In this document: positions 18,936 to 26,711 of the stretch, one piece after another
Numbering within the stretch: the stretch's first letter is position 1
Layout of the letters: every line of letters starts with the position of its first letter
DNA from: Fibrobacterota bacterium
GTDB lineage: Bacteria; Fibrobacterota; Fibrobacteria; UBA5070
Length of the DNA stretch: 64,000 nt
Assembly (NCBI GenBank): GCA_029557215.1
Contig: JAKPQQ010000215.1
Coordinates: 18,246-82,245 of the forward strand
Direction: 5' to 3'
Translations under genes and position numbers: made by a program
Notes under the pieces: model-generated
Seen by the model: the letters and a program-made list of their open reading frames with translations, nothing else
Told to the model about the DNA's origin: nothing
The model's database searches: none

Positions 18936-21035
18936 ATGATCGGATCGCATAGGAATCGTCGAACCGCAATATCCCTCGGATTGGCCGCCGCCCTGGCCGC
19001 GGCGGCAGGTGTGCAAGCCGCTCCGCTGTTCGCACCTGAGAACGAGAGGGCGCCCTCGATATCGGCCCAGCAATCCAAGCGGCTCGCCAGCCTGCGCAAG
19101 GAGCTGGGCAAGAAGATCGTACGCATGGTCAAGATCGACGTCGACGCGCTCCAAGACAGCACCCTGGAGTTCGGACTCGAAGGCAATTCCATGCGCCGCG
19201 CCAAACGCGACCACATCGAGCGGCACAAGGACGGCGGCTACTCCTGGTGCGGCAAGCTCGAAGGCATCGACGGCGAAGCGGTCATTTCCGTCAACGGAGA
19301 CGAGATCGAAGGCACCATCCAGGATGGAACCAAGCTCTACCAGATCCGCCAGATCGGGCCTGGCAACCACGCCCTGATCGAAGTCGACCAGTCGCAGTTC
19401 CCGGAGAGCGGCACACCCGTGGCCAACCAGGACGACATCGCCCGCATCCGCACCCAGATCGACAACGCGCTGATGGCGATCGGAACCAGCCAGATGGGAT
19501 CCGACACGTCGATCGTCCGCGTCGCGGTCGCCTACACGGCCCGTGTCGACAGCCTTCTCGGCGGCGCCACCGCGGTGGCGAACCGGATCAACCAGGCCGT
19601 TTCGCTCACCAACCAGAGCTACAGGAACAGCCAGGTCAAGGCGCGGCTCCAGCTCGCCGGAAGGGTCCGCATGACCTACCGCGAAACCGGCAAGACCTAC
19701 AGCCAGATGCTGTCCGACTTCCGCGGCACCACCGACGGGAACATGGACAACATCCACACCCTGCGCAACTCCTGGTCGGCCGACATCTCTGTCCTGCTGG
19801 CCGACATGGGAGGCACCGGCGCCTGCGGTGTGGCCTACGTGATGGCCTCGGCCACCAGCGCCTTCGCGGTGGTCGACTACAACTGCGCCACCAGCGTCTA
19901 CACCTTCGCGCACGAGATCGGCCACCTGTACGGCGCCCTCCACAACATCGAGGACTCCCCGGCACTCACCCCGTTCGCCTACGGCCACGGGTTCCGCCAG
20001 CCCACATGGCGCACGGTCATGTCCTACAACTGCTCGCCTTCCTGCCCGCGGATCAACTACTGGTCCAATCCCCGCGTCACTTACGGCGGCGTGGCCATGG
20101 GCACCGTCGATCGCCAGGACAACGCGCGCGTCCTGAACACCACCGCCCCGATCCTGGCGAGCTTCCGCGTCTCCGTGCCCGGCATGTGGCGCTACACGGG
20201 AACCCCCTGCACGGGCGGCTCCTGTCCGGGATGGCAGATGATGGACAACAATCCGAACATCGTGGCCATGGCCGCGAGCACGTCCTACACCTACCAACTG
20301 CGCAACAACGGGGCGATCTACCGGTACACCGGAGTCCCTTGCTCGGGAAGCTCCTGCACCGGCTGGACCCTGCTCAACAGCACATCCACCAACGTGGCGA
20401 TCGCCGCCGACGGAACCAACCTGTACCGCATCCTGCGAAACGGCGAAATCTGGCGCTACAACGGCAGTTCCTGGCAGATGCTCGACAACAACCCCAACGG
20501 CAAGGCGATCGCCGCCTCGGGAGGCAACCTCTACCAGCTGCACCAGACCGGCGCGATCTGGAGGTTCACCGGCACGGTCTGCAGCGGATCGAGCTGCCCC
20601 GGTTGGACCTTGATCCACTCCGGCACCGGGAACAAGGCCATCGCCGCCGACGGCGCCAGGCTCTACCGCATCGAGAACTCGGGCCTGGTGGCCCGCTACT
20701 CCGCCGGCGCCTGGACCACGCTCAGCACGGCGACCAACAACCGCGACATCGTCGCGGGCGGCGGATACCTCTACGAGCTGAAGTCCAACGGCCAGATCTG
20801 GCGCCACAACGGATCGGGTTGGACCATGCTCGACAACAACCCCGCCACGGTGGCCCTCACAGCCGGTTCCGGCACCAGCCTGTACCAGCTCCACGCCGAC
20901 GGCAAGGTCTGGCGCTTCACCGGAACCGTCTGTTCGGGAAGCTCCTGCCCGGGCTGGCAGATGCTCGACAACAACCCGAACACCACCGGCATCGAAGCCG
21001 CGGGTTCGGCGCTCTTCCAGCTCCACGGCAACTGA
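18936..21035 (+). CDS. Secreted zinc metalloprotease with C-terminal seven-repeat (tectonin-like) propeller
   Basis: The 699-residue protein has a Sec signal peptide (AISLGLAAALAAAAGVQAA), a pro-like region, a metzincin-type catalytic domain with HEIGHLYGALHN at residues 326-337 and a downstream VMSYNCSPSCPRINYWSNP segment (Met-turn and reprolysin-like ending), and from about residue 416 seven repeats of 36-45 residues with the pattern IWRFTG...W..LDNNP....IAA....LYQLH..G. Seven such repeats suggest a beta-propeller that may bind glycans or lipids. The ATG has a GAAGGAG site 5 bases upstream and a terminator follows. Extracellular protein digestion is inferred. Confidence 0.85.
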   Translation: MIGSHRNRRTAISLGLAAALAAAAGVQAAPLFAPENERAPSISAQQSKRLASLRKELGKKIVRMVKIDVDALQDSTLEFGLEGNSMRRAKRDHIERHKDGGYSWCGKLEGIDGEAVISVNGDEIEGTIQDGTKLYQIRQIGPGNHALIEVDQSQFPESGTPVANQDDIARIRTQIDNALMAIGTSQMGSDTSIVRVAVAYTARVDSLLGGATAVANRINQAVSLTNQSYRNSQVKARLQLAGRVRMTYRETGKTYSQMLSDFRGTTDGNMDNIHTLRNSWSADISVLLADMGGTGACGVAYVMASATSAFAVVDYNCATSVYTFAHEIGHLYGALHNIEDSPALTPFAYGHGFRQPTWRTVMSYNCSPSCPRINYWSNPRVTYGGVAMGTVDRQDNARVLNTTAPILASFRVSVPGMWRYTGTPCTGGSCPGWQMMDNNPNIVAMAASTSYTYQLRNNGAIYRYTGVPCSGSSCTGWTLLNSTSTNVAIAADGTNLYRILRNGEIWRYNGSSWQMLDNNPNGKAIAASGGNLYQLHQTGAIWRFTGTVCSGSSCPGWTLIHSGTGNKAIAADGARLYRIENSGLVARYSAGAWTTLSTATNNRDIVAGGGYLYELKSNGQIWRHNGSGWTMLDNNPATVALTAGSGTSLYQLHADGKVWRFTGTVCSGSSCPGWQMLDNNPNTTGIEAAGSALFQLHGN
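20179..21032 (+). repeat. Seven tandem propeller repeats inside the metalloprotease gene
   Basis: Seven in-frame units, each ending in L(Y/F)(Q/R/E)...(N/H)G, encode the propeller. Units 1, 2, 4 and 7 carry an insert of the type CSGSSCPGW with two cysteines; units 3, 5 and 6 lack it. The units are diverged at the DNA level, so they are old duplications and not slippage products. Confidence 0.75.
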
Positions 21036-21061
21036 TCCGCTCCTCCGTCGGATCTTCCTTG

Positions 21062-21084
21062 GGCGACCTTCCGGTCGCCTTTTT
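21062..21084 (+). terminator. Rho-independent terminator of the metalloprotease gene
   Basis: GGCGACC (21062-21068) pairs perfectly with GGTCGCC (21073-21079) around TTCC and is followed by TTTTT. It is 26 bases after the stop codon. Confidence 0.88.
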
Positions 21085-21191
21085 CGTTTCCGGTCCAACC
21101 GACCGTGCCGCGACCAAGGCTCCGCCCGGACACGTGTCGATGCGATGTTTCATGCCCTCGGATTCGGCCAAACGGTTTCTTCCAAAGCTCT

Positions 21192-23525
21192 ATGTTTAAG
21201 CACATCTTGAAAACAAATTCCACAGTCGAGTTTCCGGCACCGACCGCATGGAGCCAATTCTTGTCCTTCGCGCAAGGGCTGCCGTTGGTCGCCTTGCTGC
21301 TGCTGACCATGTGGTCCACCAGCAACCTCGCCGAATCGCCGCGCTGGGGTGGACGACCGAACGGCGCCGGCACGATCCAATCCGTGAAGATCGGATCGCC
21401 CTTGCACAAGGCGGGCATCCAACCGGGCGATTCGATCGCCGAGATCGACGGGACCCCGATCCCCGAATGGTTCTGGGCGGAAGAACCCGATCTGCTGGAA
21501 ACTTGGACGCGGCTCGACTCGTTCCATCTCCTGCAGCGACGATTCGATTCCGCCTGGAACCGCCCGACGATATCCGTCGGAATCCGACGCTACGGCCTAC
21601 CGAGCACCGCGATCCTGGAATCGGCGAGGTTCGGGATCCCGGGCGCGATGCGCGCGGCGCTTCCGCTGCTGGCATGCGGATGGTCGTTCGCGCTGCTGGG
21701 ATTCCTGCTGTTCCGCAAGCGCAAGGATCGCGTCACCACGCTCACCTACCTGGTGGGGATTTCCACCTGCGCGACTCTTGTCGCGCTGGCTCCCATCGCC
21801 GCCCGGGAGGTGGTGGTCGGCGGCGATTCGCATCTTCTCGGTCTGGCGAACGTGGTCTTCGCCCACGTCGCGACCTGCCTGGCGTTGAACTTCTCCCTCG
21901 CGTTCCCGTCCTGGCTTCGACCGTTGGCCCGCCGCGCCTGGCTGTCCAGGATTCCCTGCGCGCTCGCGACGGTTTCCGTCGCATGCCACATGGCCAGGAT
22001 CCCCGATTCGCCGAGCCTCCTGCCCTATCTCCTCCCGTCCCTGTTCGTGGCGCTGTTCATGGCCGTCACGCTGTACCGCCTGGCGTCGAACAAGGACCCG
22101 ATCGCCAAACCGCAGCTGCAGTGGATCGCCTTGGCGTTCCTGTGCGGATTGTCTCCGTGGCTCGCGTTCTCGGCGCTGCCCGTCTTCGTGGGCGGCCCGC
22201 GTTTGCCGGAAAACGTCACCATGCTGTTCTTCGCGCTCGCGCCGATCGGCGTCGCGTTCTCCATCACCCGGTACCGCCTTCTGGAGGTCGGGCGCATCCT
22301 CGACTGGGTGACGGTCCACTTCGCGCTGGTGGTCGGGCTTTCGGCGCTGGAACTGGCGGCATGGCGATGGACCATCGGACTGTGGCCCGAATCGCGCCAT
22401 CTGCAGCAATCCCTCCTGGCGCTGCAGGTTGCCTTGCTGGTGCTCCTGTACGCGCCCCTGCGCGACATCCTGCTGAGAGGCCTCGCGCGGATCTCGGGCC
22501 GCCTGCGGCCTCCGTTCGAACTTACCGTCAAGGAGTTCCTGACCAGGACGTCTTCCGGCATCGACCCCAGGGGCGCGGTGCAGGGAGCGCTCGCCAGCTC
22601 CCTGCACCCGGAAGAGGTCCTGTGGTCCACCAGCATCGAGGATCTGCCGCGCGAACTGTTCGAGACGCTGCGTCCCCACCATTCCGGAACGCTCGGCATC
22701 GACCTTCCCGGCTGTCCTCCCGGCATGCTCGCCGCGGCGTGGATCCCGGTGGAAGGTCCACGCGGCCTGGAAGCCCTCGTGCTGCAGCCAAGACAAGGGA
22801 AGGCGTGGCGGAGGTCGGATCTGGAAACGGCCAGCGTCCTGATCCGCACCCTGGAGCCCGTCCTGCGGTCGCAGGCCCTCCAGGAGGAACGCGAAGTCAA
22901 GGAGCGCGAACACAAGGAGCAGCGCGAGGCCGTGCTTCGCGAGATCCACGACGGGATCGGATCGCGCCTGTTCGGGCTGTCCCTCCTGGCCAGCACCCGA
23001 GCGGGCGCCGACCCCGATTCGCTGGTCCAGAAACTGTCCATCATCGAATCCGAAGCCAGGCAGGCGCTCGGCGAGCTCCGCACCGGGATCTCCATCCTGG
23101 GGGCGCCGCCGAGGGAGTTCCTCCCGGCGCTCCTGGAAATGCTGGGGCGGCACGAACGGTTCCTGTCGTGCGCGGGAATCGAGCTCGTCTCCCTGGTCGA
23201 TTCGTCCGTCGGCGGCGCGCGGCTTTCCAGCGCGGCCTCCATCGCGATCCTCCGGACCCTGCAGGAAGCCCTGACCAACGTCGCCCGGCACTCCGGAGCC
23301 GCCACCGCGAGGATCTCGGTCCGCGTGTCCGGTGACGACCTGGAAATCGTCCTGGCCGACGACGGGGGCGGGTTCTCTCTTGACAAGATCCGTCTTGGCA
23401 ACGGCATCCCCGGCATGGCCGCGCGCCTGGAGACGATCGGAGGCGGCGTCCGTGTGGAATCCGCCCCCGGTCGAGGCACCACGGTCCGGATCGCGGCGCC
23501 CCGCGAAAAGGAGACCGTCGCATGA
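21192..23525 (+). CDS. NarL-type sensor histidine kinase with N-terminal PDZ-like domain
   Basis: This is a 777-residue membrane kinase. Order: one hydrophobic segment (LPLVALLLLTMW), a PDZ-like domain (TIQSVKIGSPLHKAGIQPGD, then SIAEIDGTPIPEWF; residues about 58-95), a block of about seven to eight membrane spans (residues 155-430), a GAF-like cytoplasmic region, the HisKA_3 dimerisation helix VLREIHDGIGSRLFGLSLL with the phospho-accepting His, and a HATPase with LQEALTNVARHSGA and VLADDGGGF. The build resembles 7TM-family kinases. Its stop overlaps the response regulator start (ATGA), so the two form a system. The ligand is unknown; the PDZ-like part suggests a peptide or C-terminus in the periplasm. 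Confidence 0.85.
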   Translation: MFKHILKTNSTVEFPAPTAWSQFLSFAQGLPLVALLLLTMWSTSNLAESPRWGGRPNGAGTIQSVKIGSPLHKAGIQPGDSIAEIDGTPIPEWFWAEEPDLLETWTRLDSFHLLQRRFDSAWNRPTISVGIRRYGLPSTAILESARFGIPGAMRAALPLLACGWSFALLGFLLFRKRKDRVTTLTYLVGISTCATLVALAPIAAREVVVGGDSHLLGLANVVFAHVATCLALNFSLAFPSWLRPLARRAWLSRIPCALATVSVACHMARIPDSPSLLPYLLPSLFVALFMAVTLYRLASNKDPIAKPQLQWIALAFLCGLSPWLAFSALPVFVGGPRLPENVTMLFFALAPIGVAFSITRYRLLEVGRILDWVTVHFALVVGLSALELAAWRWTIGLWPESRHLQQSLLALQVALLVLLYAPLRDILLRGLARISGRLRPPFELTVKEFLTRTSSGIDPRGAVQGALASSLHPEEVLWSTSIEDLPRELFETLRPHHSGTLGIDLPGCPPGMLAAAWIPVEGPRGLEALVLQPRQGKAWRRSDLETASVLIRTLEPVLRSQALQEEREVKEREHKEQREAVLREIHDGIGSRLFGLSLLASTRAGADPDSLVQKLSIIESEARQALGELRTGISILGAPPREFLPALLEMLGRHERFLSCAGIELVSLVDSSVGGARLSSAASIAILRTLQEALTNVARHSGAATARISVRVSGDDLEIVLADDGGGFSLDKIRLGNGIPGMAARLETIGGGVRVESAPGRGTTVRIAAPREKETVA

Positions 23526-24163
23526 CCGGACTTCCATTGGAAAACCTCGACATCCTCGTCGCCGACGACCACGCGGTGGTCCGCAGAGGGATGCGGCACA
23601 TCCTGGAGCAGGACGGCGCCAGGGTCGTGGAAGCCGGCTCCGGGGAGGAATGCCTGGACCTGGTCGGTTCCACGAGGTTCGACGTCCTCCTGATCGACAT
23701 CTCGCTCCCGCGCAAGAGCGGCCTGGAGGTGGTGTCCGAACTGCGCGAATCGGGCAGCAAATTGCCGATCCTGGTGGTCAGCATGCACCCGGAAGAAAAC
23801 TTCGCCCTGCGCGCCCTGAAGCTGGGCGCCCAAGGATATCTGCCCAAGACGGCCGATTCCGGCGAGATCGTGAAGGCCGTGAAGACCCTGCATTCGGGCA
23901 AGCGCTACCTGACCGCGATTTCGGCCGAGCGGCTCGCGCAATCGGTGGGATCCAGCGATCTCCCGCTCCACGAGACGCTGTCCAACCGGGAGTTCGAAGT
24001 GTTCCGCCTGCTGGGATCGGGCCGCAGCCTGTCCGACACGGCCACCCTCATGGGCATTTCCCCGAAGACCGTGTCGACCCTGCGCGAACGGATCCTGCGC
24101 AAGACGGGGTTCACGGGGAACATGGAAATCGTGCGCTACAGCCTGGAACACGGCCTGATCTGA
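23522..24163 (+). CDS. NarL/FixJ family response regulator
   Basis: The 213-residue DNA-binding regulator is partnered with the kinase it overlaps by four bases. The receiver domain has the acidic pair VADDHAVVRRGM, phospho-acceptor Asp in LLIDISLPRKSGLE, the Thr/Ser in LVVSMHPE, and Lys in GYLPKTAD. The C-terminal LuxR helix-turn-helix is LSNREFEVFRLLGSGRSLSD followed by ISPKTVSTLRERILRKTG. It probably activates transcription when phosphorylated; targets are not visible, and no obvious operator was found upstream of the pair. Confidence 0.93.
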   Translation: MTGLPLENLDILVADDHAVVRRGMRHILEQDGARVVEAGSGEECLDLVGSTRFDVLLIDISLPRKSGLEVVSELRESGSKLPILVVSMHPEENFALRALKLGAQGYLPKTADSGEIVKAVKTLHSGKRYLTAISAERLAQSVGSSDLPLHETLSNREFEVFRLLGSGRSLSDTATLMGISPKTVSTLRERILRKTGFTGNMEIVRYSLEHGLI

Positions 24164-24179
24164 CCACCAAAGGTCAGAT
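24158..24179. terminator. Shared terminator hairpin between convergent genes
   Basis: ATCTGACC (24158-24165) pairs perfectly with GGTCAGAT (24172-24179) across a 6-base loop. The stop codons of the response regulator (+) and the small hypothetical gene (-) both lie in it. T-runs are short, so strength is uncertain. Confidence 0.55.
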
Positions 24180-24515
24180 TTCGTCGACCCGCTCCACGAG
24201 CGCCGATTCGTCGAGCATCTCCAACACCACCGCACCGGGCTCCAGACGGAATCCCACCGTGGCGGAAAGCCCCTCCCCGCGCCGCTCGAGGCTGCACGCG
24301 AAGTCCTGCTCCTCGCGCCAGCGCAGCTTCAGGCGTCCGTGGACGGAATCCGTCCATTCGATCTCGTCGTCGCGGACTTCAAGCCCTCCGCGTTCGCCGC
24401 GGCGCGCCTTGCGGTAGGCTTCCAGGGCCGCGAGCACCACCGGCGCGGCGGCCAACACGGCCTCGCGCGGCGATCCCGACGGGGCGGGAGGGAGAGGGAC
24501 GGATTTGTGGGTCAT
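24174..24515 (-). CDS. Hypothetical small protein
   Basis: The 113-residue acidic protein has no recognisable family. After a low-complexity N-terminus (MTHKSVPLPPAPSGSPREAV) there is a helix rich in Ala, then a predicted beta-strand part (LEVRDDEIEWTDSVHGRLKL, and GFRLEPGAVVLEMLDESALV). No signal peptide or membrane segment. Codon use agrees with neighbours and the frame is free of stops on the strand of the flanking AAA-ATPase gene, which supports a real gene. It is downstream of that ATPase by 68 bases. Confidence 0.5.
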   Translation of the reverse strand: MTHKSVPLPPAPSGSPREAVLAAAPVVLAALEAYRKARRGERGGLEVRDDEIEWTDSVHGRLKLRWREEQDFACSLERRGEGLSATVGFRLEPGAVVLEMLDESALVERVDEI

Positions 24516-24583
24516 GGGTGGCAAGATGCAAACCGGAGCCGGGGACGGATTGTTGGAGGCAACCAGCCGCGCAGCGGGCTCGG

Positions 24584-26146
24584 CTACAGCCAGCGCACCA
24601 CCACGTCGCCGTGTTGCTCGCGGAGCAAGCGCTCTTCCCACGGCATCTCCCGACCCGCCGGGGTGCGATCGAAGATCGCCAGCGTCTGCGTCGCGTCGCG
24701 ACCCACCTTGTCGGCGTAGCGCGCGATCTGCTTCAAACCCTTCTCCAGAGTGGTCGCACGGCCATCGCGGAGGTGCACCAGCTTGATCTCGATGATGTGC
24801 TTGAAGCCCTTCCACTCGATCAGCATGTCGATCCGCTCGCGTCCCACCGCCGCCTCGCGCGTGAGCTTCGCGCCTCCGTTCAAAACACGCTGGAAGAAGG
24901 CCATCAGCAGCAGGTGAGGGAACACTTCCGTATAGTCGGACTTCTGCTCCCACAGATCGCCATTGCGACGCCAGAAGTCCGCGAACTCGTCGAAGAGGGT
25001 TTCCATGTCCAGATCGCCGTCGTCCTTCCGCCACTTGAACTCGGGGGCCGGGATCGCCAATTGCTGCCCGTAGTTCAGGGTGCGGATGAGAACCTCGCGG
25101 TAGATGGGGTTGGCGATGCACGGAACGCCGTCTTCGAGCGTGACCAATCCCAGATCCAGGCACAGACGGAATTCGTCCCCTTCTGCCATGGTAGGATCCG
25201 ATGCCCCGGCCAGGATGGGCTGCACCACGTGCTTCACCTTCGGGTCGCGCAGCCGCTCGGCCAGGCTGTCGATATGCACCGCCCGGCTCTTGATGAGCAC
25301 TTCCTTGGCCGCCTCGATGTGGTCGGCAGTAACGGGGGAACCGTCGAGGACAAGCTTCGTGACGCTCAGGTCGGCAAGGGTATTCACCAGCCAAGGCTGG
25401 CCACCGGTGAGGCGAAACACCTCGGACAGGGCCTCGTCGGTAAAAATCTGTCCTGTCGCCTCCGTGTGTTGCCCAAGCAATTCGCGGACTTCCGCTTCGG
25501 TGAAGTTCCGAAGGGTGTAGGACTCCTTCTTGATGTTGAAGGGCGATCCCGGATTGAGCGCGACGCCATCCTTGCTGTGGACCAGATAATCCTTGAGATC
25601 CCGCATTCCCACCAACGCGACGCTCGTGGGAAAGCGCCCCACGCCGCGGCTGGCGAACCCTCCGCTCAACTGGCGCAGGAAGCTGATCAAGGTGGGGCCG
25701 GAAAGGGTGTCCACCTCGTCGAACAGGATCACCAACGGCTTGGGGGCGCACAGCTCGGCCCACTCCTTGATCGTCGCCGTCAGCTGGATGGCGGGGTCGG
25801 AGCCAGCTGGGGATTTCGATGGAACCGGTACGCAAAAATCACCCGCATAGTTGCGGATCGCGCTACAGATCGCAGGCATAGCCAGCGACAAATCCTCGAT
25901 CCCCTGGCACGCCTCGACGCTCACGTAGCAGGCCACCACCTGTTCCGAAGCGTTGAGGGTGCGCATCCACGACATCAGAAAGCTCGTCTTGCCCGTCTGG
26001 CGCGGCGCGTGCAGAACCCAATAGAGCTCCTTGTCGATCAGCCGCTGCAAGTCGGCCTTGGGGAGACGCGCTTCGGGAGGAAGCATATAGTGCATCTCCG
26101 GACGGCACGGACCCGTGGTGTTGAATTCCTTCGACGAGGTGGTCAT
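24584..26146 (-). CDS. AAA-like ATPase with C-terminal PD-(D/E)XK nuclease-like domain
   Basis: The 520-residue protein has an ORC/STAND-type P-loop: Walker A HAPRQTGKTSFLMSW (about residue 46), Walker B LVILFDEVDTLSG, sensor-like TSVALVGMRDLKDY, then a winged-helix region (ALSEVFRLTGGQPWLVNTLA). The C-terminus has ERIDMLIEWKGFKHIIEIKL, in which the Asp and the E-x-K fit a PD-(D/E)XK nuclease site. Proteins of this build occur in many accessory regions and are often multicopy; the function is not known, and mobile-element or defence roles have been proposed for relatives. It lies beside a repeat-rich gap. Confidence 0.75.
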   Translation of the reverse strand: MTTSSKEFNTTGPCRPEMHYMLPPEARLPKADLQRLIDKELYWVLHAPRQTGKTSFLMSWMRTLNASEQVVACYVSVEACQGIEDLSLAMPAICSAIRNYAGDFCVPVPSKSPAGSDPAIQLTATIKEWAELCAPKPLVILFDEVDTLSGPTLISFLRQLSGGFASRGVGRFPTSVALVGMRDLKDYLVHSKDGVALNPGSPFNIKKESYTLRNFTEAEVRELLGQHTEATGQIFTDEALSEVFRLTGGQPWLVNTLADLSVTKLVLDGSPVTADHIEAAKEVLIKSRAVHIDSLAERLRDPKVKHVVQPILAGASDPTMAEGDEFRLCLDLGLVTLEDGVPCIANPIYREVLIRTLNYGQQLAIPAPEFKWRKDDGDLDMETLFDEFADFWRRNGDLWEQKSDYTEVFPHLLLMAFFQRVLNGGAKLTREAAVGRERIDMLIEWKGFKHIIEIKLVHLRDGRATTLEKGLKQIARYADKVGRDATQTLAIFDRTPAGREMPWEERLLREQHGDVVVRWL

Positions 26147-26303
26147 GGGTTCAATCTAGGTTCTGCGATTGGCACCTACATGGGCGCCTGCCCGTGCTGC
26201 ACTCGGGCACCGGGTGCTGCTCGACTCGCTGGTTGGCTCGCTGGTTGAGACGGCGATTCCAGGTGCGCACGCGATCGAAGGCGTTGCGGGTCGCCCGGCG
26301 GCG

Positions 26304-26361
26304 GGTGCCGCACATCCGTGTAGGGGCGATTCACGAATCGCCCGTGGACGGATGCGGCACC
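26304..26361. repeat. Long imperfect palindrome (REP/MITE-like)
   Basis: The left arm starts GGTGCCGCACATCCG and the right arm ends CGGATGCGGCACC; they pair except for a two-base bulge and a few mismatches. The centre is GGGCGATTC-AC-GAATCGCCC. The whole is 58 bases and lies in the 565-base gap between the AAA ATPase and lepA. Similar palindromes with GGGGCGATTC/GAATCGCCC cores are common in other bacterial genomes (from memory). A G/C-rich tract with further short palindromes continues to about 26425. Confidence 0.65.
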
Positions 26362-26432
26362 GACCGGAGGGAAGCCCGGAGGAGGGCGGCCCCGCCAGGG
26401 TTGGCGCCCCAACGATGCGTCAGATCAGCTGT

Positions 26433-26543
26433 CCCACCCATATCCAACACGGCCAGGAACGCTTCCTGCGGGACTTCCACCGATCCGATGGACTTCATCC
26501 GCTTCTTGCCTTCCTTCTGCTTCTCCAGCAGCTTGCGCTTGCG
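26433..26543. repeat. Duplicate of the lepA 3' end (copy outside the gene)
   Basis: These 111 bases are identical to 26718-26828, the last codons of lepA, at an offset of 285 bases. After the insertion at 26544-26660 the similarity resumes (26661 to about 26708 matches lepA 26833-26881 with several changes), so the original duplication was about 160 to 170 bases and has since been interrupted and partly diverged. Confidence 0.9.
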
Positions 26544-26660
26544 CGAGACTTGCCTGACGGGTCTATCGTGGATGCAGCCGAAGGGAAGAGGATCCGCCGC
26601 CGTACGTTTTGGTACGGCAAGCGATCCGATGACAAAGGATGCGCCGCGAGAGACCTGTCA
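26544..26660. mobile_element. 117-base insertion with imperfect terminal inverted repeats
   Basis: Relative to lepA, this stretch interrupts the duplicated segment. Near its ends CCTGACGGGTCTATCG (26553-26568) and, inverted, CGAGAGACCTGTCAGG (26647-26662) match at 14 of 16 positions. Inside is a hairpin, GCCGTAC-GTTTTG-GTACGGC (26599-26618). No coding capacity is seen. It could be a very small non-autonomous element; class unknown. Confidence 0.5.
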
Positions 26661-26711
26661 GGTGTCGCCGCCGTAGCACTTGGACGTTACGTCCTGGCGC
26701 AGCGCCTTTGG

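Noticed and set aside
18039..21098. A minus-strand open frame of about 1000 codons opposite the metalloprotease
   Set aside because: Only its last 216 codons are real (RdgB). The rest is the antisense of a GC-rich gene with strong third-position bias.
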